Made by a program: the position numbers and the translations under genes. DNA of 64,000 nt from Branchiostoma belcheri (taxonomy: Eukaryota; Chordata; Leptocardii; Amphioxiformes; Branchiostomatidae): the NCBI RefSeq assembly GCF_001625305.1, contig NW_017804353.1, positions 4,130,685 through 4,194,684 on the forward strand. Reading direction: 5' to 3'. This document shows positions 56,801 to 64,000 of the stretch, piece after piece; position 1 is the first letter of the stretch; the number at the start of each line of letters is the position of its first letter. Under the pieces are notes generated by a model. That model was not told the origin of the DNA. It ran no database searches and saw only the letters and a program-made list of their open reading frames with translations.

Positions 56801-57665
56801 AAATATCTGTACTTCCAATGGCTCTACCTAGAAGCTAATCGTGCAGCTATGACTTTATTTACCTCCGTGACAATAGTAGAAGTGAAGGTTTCACAGTCGT
56901 ACTCCCAGCCCCGGTCACAGCTGAGGGTCCCGCCGGCTGACAGACTCTCGGGGGAGTGGGTCTGCCAGAACTCCGTGGAACTTACGTTGAAGCTTCCCTC
57001 GGGGAGGTCGTACCTGATCGCAAAACCCACAAATGTACTTAAAAGTATTAAATTATATATTTATCTTCGTAAAGTATGTAGCTAGCCCAGCTGCAGAATC
57101 TGGAGTGTTTGCTTATGCTGCTGTTGAAACGTGACGCTGTCAGTATTACTGGCTATATCTTCTATCTTATGCTAAGATCAGTTAGCGGACAGTTTGCGAG
57201 AGACAAAAAGTATGAAAACAAAACCAAAATTAAAAAAAAAATAACCCTGAGCACTATTTTTGTATACTCTTGATATAAATTGCTAATTTTTCGTTAACGC
57301 AAATCAGAACAGCCCGGCTGTAATTACTTTGCCATTTATAGCATATAATAGTGGACTTTATCTTTACAACAGAATGTACACACAGTTCACGCCCACCTGA
57401 GACACTGACTATAACCGCTGCCTCCGCCGTCCAGCGCAGTCCAGGGAACACTCATGTTCAAAGCGGCAGGAATCGGCCGACACTCCCGCCAGGTCTGCAG
57501 CCCTGGTACCGAGCAGTGGTGGGAGGGGGACGCGGCGAGGAAGTTAGCCACGAGCTGGTGAAAACCCACCGGCATCTCGGCGTAGCACATCAGGAACAGC
57601 ACCCACCACTGGTACCAGCCCAGCTCCCCCAGATACCGGGTCAGGATCTCGTCGAATGGTAGCAT
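50870..57665 (-). CDS. SLC22-family organic ion transporter, gene 3
   Basis: Twelve exons, 582 residues: 57665-57397, 57013-56863, 56451-56348, 56047-55893, 55115-54947, 54477-54333, 54018-53894, 53117-52983, 52874-52795, 52436-52334, 51952-51740, 50969-50870. All junctions keep frame. Family marks: MLPFDEIL start, NVSS glycosylation site, motif A as GDLSDRIGRRW (the usual proline is W), [21 protein letters not shown]. Exon 7 encodes an unusually long lysine/glutamate-rich cytoplasmic loop (125 bp against 101 bp in gene 2). The C-terminus is long and charged ([10 protein letters not shown]) and ends in HGYV. Intron 7 contains a LINE fragment and intron 4 a nested MITE. It lies on the far side of the PTER array from genes 1 and 2. 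Substrate unknown. Confidence 0.92.
52491..52658. mobile_element. Foldback element in intron 10 of transporter gene 3
   Basis: The outer arms (GGAATTC...GGTTAGTTTAC and GTAAACTAACC...GGAATTCC) enclose a second hairpin, CACAGTCGCTAC / GTAGCGACTGTG. The arms also share ATACCATCATGG and a slightly diverged complement. It is unrelated to family F. It looks like a non-autonomous element; no clear target duplication. Confidence 0.6.
53341..53768 (-). mobile_element. CR1/jockey-like LINE 3' fragment, copy 1
   Basis: On the minus strand it encodes the C-terminal end of a LINE reverse-transcriptase protein ([20 protein letters not shown]), then a short 3' UTR and a (GATACA)n tail. It is nearly identical to the copy at 63310-64000, with few mismatches, but is 5'-truncated at about 53768. 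It lies in intron 7 of transporter gene 3, in the sense direction. Confidence 0.88.
55140..55490. mobile_element. MITE with 25-bp TIRs and a nested family-F foldback
   Basis: The left end GTAATCTCCAAGCAGATTTT mirrors the right end AATCTGCTTGGAGATTAC, with TGGAT on both sides as a likely 5-bp target duplication. Inside it, 55191-55293 is a near-perfect family-F foldback (TAGCCTGAGTGTCAGC / GCTGGCACTCAGGCTA) with TCTATTGG on both sides, an apparent 8-bp target duplication. Solo TCTGCTTGGAGATTAC-like relics also occur near 2268 and 10613. Confidence 0.75.
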
Positions 57666-58604
57666 GGCGAAAGTTTTTGGTGACCTTAAAACAACCTGGA
57701 AGAAAAGTTTGGCTCAACAGGAGCCTTGTTGGAGTCCCGACCTACCCAGTGTCGCGACGGCCTATTAAAAAGTGTGGGTAAACATAATGTACTAGGCTCT
57801 GACACAGTTGGGGTGAAAGTACAGTTGAAGGTAAACATAATTACCTGGACAAAAGGTCGACTTACTGACATGCAGGCACACCACTTTACACCGTGTGTAC
57901 ACGACAGGTCCCGTGAGTTAGGTTAGACTTTTGACAGGTCCCAATATAAAAGGGACAAAGGGAAATTTCAGTGGGCACAGGGAACAATTTGTCACCTAGA
58001 GCTCTGACGAAGATATTACAAAAGACATCAATCGGGCAAGAACAAAGACTGTATGTGAATTTGTGCGTTGGTGTTCAAAGTTCAAACCAGAGCAAAACAC
58101 ACTCATGGTAGAGGTATTACAGTAACTATTATGTAATCAGAATAAACATTGCTATTGATCACTCACTGTGCTGCAGAATATTTATTATAAAATACATCTC
58201 ATATGCCTGCCAAATTCAAACATTAGAAAGGTAAGCAACAAATACACCTTATATGTTGTTACTAATGTCTTTCAACAAGTTCTATAACATTATGTGTCAG
58301 TACTTTTGGGGTCTGTTAAAATAGCTATGAGGGCTTAAAACATGATTTTTCACTTTCTTACTTTGTATTTGCACATGTATTGCAACTCATGCTAGTACAT
58401 ATAGACCTTGCATAAATAGAATATTTAAAACACTTGTCAAGATATTTTACACTTGTTTGAGGCAGCTACAGCCGTATCAAATACGTTACATCTTAATTAA
58501 GAAATTTACAAGCAACAAGTACAATTGTGTCTTTAAGTTGTTGTATTCATCTTTTAAAGAACAGGATTGAGAAACCCCCTTTTCTTTCCACCTTGGTACA
58601 TTCC
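57666..58604. other. Spacer between transporter gene 3 and POMT1
   Basis: Contains the 5' flank of the minus-strand transporter gene 3 and the 3' flank of minus-strand POMT1. A TTTATT at 58191-58196 is a candidate AATAAA polyadenylation signal for POMT1 on the minus strand. No gene is supported here. Confidence 0.5.
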
Positions 58605-61600
58605 TCATAAAACTTGGATGAGTAAATCCCATGATTCCAACCACTTGAGGTCGGTGACCTCATCAGCTGACAGGTCAGAGTTCCCATAAGTCAGTGGGGC
58701 AAATTTCCTGTATGTGAAGTATATACAAGTGACCCAGACAGCACAGAGGGCTGAGAAGACATGTCTGTGGACAGGCCATCTGGAAAAAAAAAACAGAAAA
58801 AATAATATATTTCATTCATACCATAGTATGGAGTGAAATATAATCATCGTTGAACTGATATAACATCACACTTCCAATCAGGTCACATGACATAGACATA
58901 GTCTAGACATTGGGCCATTTCAGCTTGACAAAGATTAGAGGACTGATAAAAAACTTTTTGGTAAACACTTCACTTTGTGTACGGAAATAGCTAATAAAAT
59001 TTTTATCATCTGTTATTATAGTCTTGTTACACACTCTTGTTACACAAATATAATACAAGCACTCTGTTGTACATACACATTCTTAACTACACATATTTTT
59101 TTTCTTACCAGACGGGAAAAAATGCAAACTCATACAGAAATGTCAGTTACCCCCAAAACCTAGAACTAATGTTCAAACTTTACTCATGTTCTGCCAAAAT
59201 AATAACTGTAAAATAACACTCATTCTACCACAAGTGAAATGCCCACTGACCTGAGTACATGTGTGTGGATGTTTTCTACCATGACAGCGAGTAGGAGTAT
59301 TTTGAAGACCAGTGCAGGGAGGTAGTGGTGCAGGAACAGTGTTCTCTCCATGAGGAAGAATGGTACATAATGCAGCACCCAGCCACCCAGCACTAACTCT
59401 CCTGTAAGGATGTACCTCTGCCAGGACTCTACAAGAGGAGGAACACAAGAACTTTATTCACTTTTCTTTCTACTATGACCGGTATGTCATGATCATGAGC
59501 CTTATTGTAGTATTGCCAATTAAAGATGAATACAACATGAATCAAATGCAAGCTGTAGTGTACAATACAACAATAAAAAAAATGATCTATTCAACCTTCT
59601 CCCAGCTGTCTTGGGGATTGGTAGACTACTGATTACATGCTAAGAGAAAAATATGCCACATCAGAAATTACAAGTTCACAATGATAAGACCTTTATTGCA
59701 CAACATTTGCACAAGACACAGGGTATGGCAAATTCTAACATGGTGGACTATGTTACTGTAACAGTGTCTATCTTAACACAGTGTAACCATTCCCAACATG
59801 TATGACTAGAATGAAGATCTCACCATCGTCCATGTCGAAACACGCCCTCCTCCTGCGCACCAGAAATACCCCCAGCAGAGCCACGTATCCCAGAATTCCC
59901 ACCACTCCAGACCACCACACCAGAGGGTTCCCCATGAAATGGATCTGTGCCTACAATGGGAGCGGAACAAACAGTCATCAAGTCAAACTGCAAAATAGAT
60001 ACTGCCCTTATACAACATGTATGTGTTCATATTCAGATCAAATTTATACTTTTATTTATATAGCTTTTTGACTTATTATTGACTTTTGACTTATATGACT
60101 TACTAGCAATGTGTTGATCCACAAACATGCACCGGAAAAAGACGAAAACACTGTATGGGCAACAATCTTTGATTGGAAATCTGGATTTATACCTAACCTC
60201 TATATCGATCTGCACCAGTACCTGAACATGATGTTACATTTAGGTACACAACACTAATGTCACATGTGTAGTGTAAGGGTTTTCCTACATTAGTTCTAGG
60301 ATGTAGCCAGTAGGCCACGCCCCTCTCCATGAGCGGCCATTCTGCAGGGCTGGATGAGTACTTGTGTTCCTGCTGAAGCTCCTTGTTGGTAGACAGCATT
60401 TTCCACTACAATAAACATACATTTCTCATTTAAAACTGCATAAAGAACTACTAAAAATATTGAACATTGAATGTATAAAGAAACATTTTATATCACAAGT
60501 GTGCTGATATCTTTGTAACAATATTTTCTAAAATACAAATTACAAGTTATAATAAACTTTTCAAATGTCGTGTTAGAAAAGATATAAAGATATCGTCTGC
60601 AATGGACAAACTTCTAATGCAGCGCTGGCCAGTCATCCATCAGAAAACATGTTTTTTCACATTACATTCTGCCGACATTCTAAGATGCTTCGTCTAAACT
60701 ACAGACAGTACCAACAAACTACATGTATAATTGTCCTGACTCGTTGCCAGAAGTATCACACTTCAGCTGTATTGTGTTCAAACCTGCAGTTCTGCAAACT
60801 TCCCCAGGAAGCCCATGAGGGGCTGGTCGTCCATGGTGTCCTCATATGTCGCCTGATTAAACGTCTCTTCATTGTTGCCAACAACATCTGCCTGATCCAC
60901 TGTAGAGGAGTACACAGTAACCTCAATTATGTTACTTCTATGGCTAAAGAACATGATGTAACTTATGCTATATTGAATAGAATAAAATATGAAACAATAC
61001 TGTATGACTGTGTAACATTGCACGAACCACAAAAAGTTTTAAAAAGAAGCAACCTTCCCATGTACTTCACTGTTATAGTCAAAATCACATGTTTTCATAT
61101 GGCAATAAATGGAAAGTTTAGCACACTGAAGCAGCCATTTGGCTACCACGTCTAGGGTTAAACAGCAGGAAGAAGACTAAATTTGTATGAAAGTCCATCT
61201 GTGTTGGTACCTAACATAACATCAAATACCCTTCTTTTCGTGTTGGAAAAAAATAACTGATTGGCTTGGTACATGTACAATTGGTACAATCTTCCTACAT
61301 GTTTCCCCCCACCTTGTGTGTACTTGTGTTCCTCCACGTTCCAGACAGTAGCGTCCTGCTGGATGAGCCTGTCAGACACCACCTCCAGCTGGTGGAACCC
61401 CCAGTCTGGTAACTGTAGTCCACTCACCTGCACAGGGAAGCTATGTGGTTAGTACAATCTTTTCTATCTTCATGGTATCAAATGGCTGATGAGCAGCTAG
61501 GCTAGCAGACACGAGATTGAGAGAATGGGTTCAATCCCTGACATTCTTGCCTAGATGATGTCACAGTGCCCTTTCCTCCCCCTACCCGATGTAAAATGGG

Positions 61601-62973
61601 TACCTGAATTCAGTTGTGGAAGTGGAAGGAGAGGGATAACATGCCCTAAGCACAGTTAATCAACAAGCCACTGCCCCTCAAGGCTATGGCTACCTGTATC
61701 TTTTTACCTATCAAATCTCTGTACTTCTAAAGCTTGCTACTGAATACTTTTGTCTGACTTATATATGTACAAACAATATACTGGGACATTCAAGCCTCCC
61801 ACAGCCTGTACCTTGAGTGCTGCAGTTGTGTTGACATGAACCAGCCTGATGTGAGACTGGATACTTTTCCAGGTGTCACCTTCATCTGCACTGTCCACTA
61901 ACTCCTAAAGCAGAAAGGCACAATTATATTAGGGATGGATTAGCAAGTGTCATGTAGCGGTGCACACAATGAAAATAAAAACTGTAAAACTCACCACTCT
62001 CCACAGATTCTGTGCAGGTAGGCTGATGTTGTAGTCAATGTAACATGTGACCTCCTGACTGTAGGGTGACACGGGGGCTGCCACATTGTGACTACAGGGG
62101 GGAAGGGGCAAATAACAGACTTTCACTTGGTGACAATTGCATGAAAACAATTTGAAAATTGATCTCTGATTCATTCATTCTTTTCATCCATTCTTTTCTG
62201 CTTCTGTGTGTGGATGAAGCAGCCTACATCTTGTGATATCATTAAGGTTATAATGAAATCTATCCCTTGGAAACAAGCATTGTGCCATGATGGGAGAGCT
62301 ACATTGTAGTTCACCTGTTGAGAGCCCTGGAGGACGTCCCATGTACCAGCTGTATGATGTCACCATGGTGGATCAGCTTGGGAGGGTCGTCCACATACAG
62401 GGTCGTTCTGAGGGAACAAAAAACACAAAATTCTTAACAAAATACAGAGGTTATCAACAATGATATGACAACTACATGTATAACAATGTGCACTGAAAAA
62501 TGGGTATAATCTATATTAGTTAACAATGAACTAGATTTCACTGAGTAAAAGATTGAAAGAAATCAGCATTTATTTGAAGCAAGGACTAGGAAGGGAGGTA
62601 AACATTTTGTACATTTTCTTTGAAGCATACTAGGAACTCCAAATTCAAAGAACCCTTTAGATACTGTACGTATTATATAATGAGAATACAACAATTTTAG
62701 TTCAATAGAGAACTATTCAGTGAAAAACTCCTCCACCCACCTGCGTGGGTCCTTGACGATCCACCAGTTGTTGATGTCCTTGAAGCTGTAACATGTGACC
62801 TGCTGCTGGGCGGAGCTGCCTCGGTTGTCATGGTAACGGACGGGGTAGGTGGAGAGGTGGGAGTGGAGCCAGCAGGGCCGGCCCAGGAACATCCCGTGGG
62901 TGTGGCGTAACGTGATCTGGGAACCGTACGCTATACTGACGGGCTGGCTCTTGGTTATTCTCGATAAACCACC
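58605..62973 (-). CDS. POMT1: Protein O-mannosyltransferase 1, C-terminal part (gene continues beyond the window)
   Basis: Ten exons in transcript order: 62973-62741, 62407-62315, 62091-61995, 61904-61812, 61427-61313, 60899-60784, 60405-60289, 59950-59824, 59428-59251, 58779-58605. They give one frame of 447 residues to a TGA stop. POMT1 works with POMT2 in the ER membrane to put O-mannose on alpha-dystroglycan and other proteins. Visible here are the luminal MIR domains ([75 protein letters not shown]). After them come [14 protein letters not shown] and the C-terminal membrane segments ([18 protein letters not shown]), ending [10 protein letters not shown]. The motifs fit POMT1 better than POMT2. 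The 5' exons with the catalytic N-terminal part lie to the right of 64000. Intron phases are consistent throughout. Confidence 0.95.
61491..61730 (+). mobile_element. tRNA-derived SINE copy 2, intronic
   Basis: A canonical B-box GGGTTCAATCCC lies about 40 bases after an A-box-like TGGCTGATGAGCAGCTAGG. The body GGGTACCTGAATTCAGTTGT and GTGGAAGGAGAGGGAT matches the element at 8711-8960. It lies in a POMT1 intron, antisense to that gene. Confidence 0.75.
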
Positions 62974-63309
62974 CTGGGGAGATGTGAAGTTTGTATTGCA
63001 TGACAATTTGTGCATGTTATTGTTAATCTTTCCTACTGTGCCTATACAAACTGTACAAGAGCAGCATGGCAATTATTTCCAGTTACAAAGACAATAAGAA
63101 ATTAGAGATTTCACACTTCTGGGAAGTATTTGGTGTTTGCATGAATTTATTGTAACAACCAAAGAGATTGTTTTTATTCAGGACTAGTTCCTGCTGGCTA
63201 TCAGCCAAATTCTGTGTCTTTCTTGTCCCGTGCATTTCCTTTATCTGACCCTTTCAGACTTCCTGTCTAGTTACCAATCAATCTTAACTGCCAACCTACT
63301 CTAGACCTG

Positions 63310-64000
63310 TCTGTATCTGTATCTGTATCTGTATAGCCGGTATAACCGCCTTTCGGCGTAACACACCAGCTTCGCAGGCACGCGGCGCGGCGGCAGCTGG
63401 CTATATTACACCGATCGACTTGTTACACCTAACCCTTGAACTTCTAGCTCTAGACATTGTTTAAAGCTATCTATTGACAATGCCCCTACTGTACTTGGTG
63501 ACAGTGAGTTCCACTCTGCGATAGTTCTAGGAAAGAATGAATTCTTGAACACCTCAATCCTTGGTTGATAACTCTGGTACTTGAATGCGTGGCTATTTCT
63601 TGTTCTCTTCTGGGCTGGTATTAGGTACTTAGTAGTTGGGACATCCACCAGTTTATTAGTCATTTTGTACATCATGCATAGTCTAGACATCTTTCTTCTG
63701 TCTTCCAGTGAAGTCCACTGTAGGTTTCTTTTCATTTCCGTGACACTAGCACCTCTTACATAGTTGTTCATACAGAATCTTGCAGCTTGATTCTGTACCC
63801 TTTCCAATTTGTCTTTGTCTTTCTTTGTATATGGATCCCATACTGTCGCAGCGTATTCTAGGTTCGGTCTTACAAGTGACGTGTATGCAAGTGATTTTAC
63901 TCTAGTTGGACATGCCCACAGATTACGTTTAATCACTCCCAATGTCTGTTTCGCCTTAGTTGTGATATTATTAACATGTGTACCCCACTTCAGTCCGCTT
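63310..64000 (-). mobile_element. CR1/jockey-like LINE 3' fragment, copy 2 (runs off the window)
   Basis: The minus-strand frame 63942-63406 encodes the C-terminal 178 residues of a LINE reverse-transcriptase protein, including YTSLVRPNLEYAATVWDPYT and LERVQNQAARFCMNNY. A 3' UTR follows (GGCGTAACACACCAGC on the plus strand) and a (GATACA)n tail at 63310-63334. The open frame continues toward the window end, so the element may be longer outside. It lies in a POMT1 intron in the sense direction. Confidence 0.9.

Noticed and set aside
61491..61560. Functional tRNA gene
   Set aside because: A and B boxes are present but no cloverleaf with a closed acceptor stem can be drawn, and the sequence continues into a body shared with another intron, as in a SINE.

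Overview
This is a stretch of animal nuclear DNA: short coding exons with GT..AG introns, single-copy chordate-type housekeeping genes, and a high load of retroelements, foldback elements and microsatellites. The compact introns, gene content and repeat types suggest an invertebrate chordate, most likely a lancelet (Branchiostoma). That assignment is an inference; no species marker was checked.

Layout. (1) 1910-11050, + strand: a complete SWT1-type gene (WW domain plus PIN endoribonuclease; 16 coding exons, 1127 residues). (2) 14123-21168, - strand, and 22487-28468, + strand: two head-to-head SLC22-family transporter genes. The 1.3 kb between their start codons is built around a 273-bp inverted repeat enclosing a fragment of a Penelope-like retroelement. 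(3) 28917-49110, - strand: four tandem copies (A-D) of a PTER-type amidohydrolase gene with identical seven-exon structure. B and D read through. A (+1 base) and C (-2 bases) each carry a frameshift in coding exon 5. (4) 50870-57665, - strand: a third SLC22-family gene. (5) 58605-62973, - strand: the 3' half of POMT1 (MIR domains and C-terminal membrane part), continuing past the window end.

The exon model of each complete gene keeps one open reading frame across every junction. One acceptor, in transporter gene 1, is doubtful. The three transporters share exon lengths 269/151/104/155/169 and 135/80. In gene 1 the exon matching exons 10+11 of the other two is one continuous 316-bp exon, so one intron is missing there.

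The PTER array records its own history. Copies C and D share a GC-box/CCAAT/E-box promoter block that I cannot find upstream of A or B. A relic of the 3' end of an SLC22 gene lies between C and D. Copy C carries a 416-bp hAT-like element with an 8-bp target duplication, and A, B and D show the empty site. Functionally, the window joins organic-ion/carnitine-type transporters with a PTER-type hydrolase (N-acetyltaurine hydrolase in mammals), flanked by unrelated housekeeping genes.
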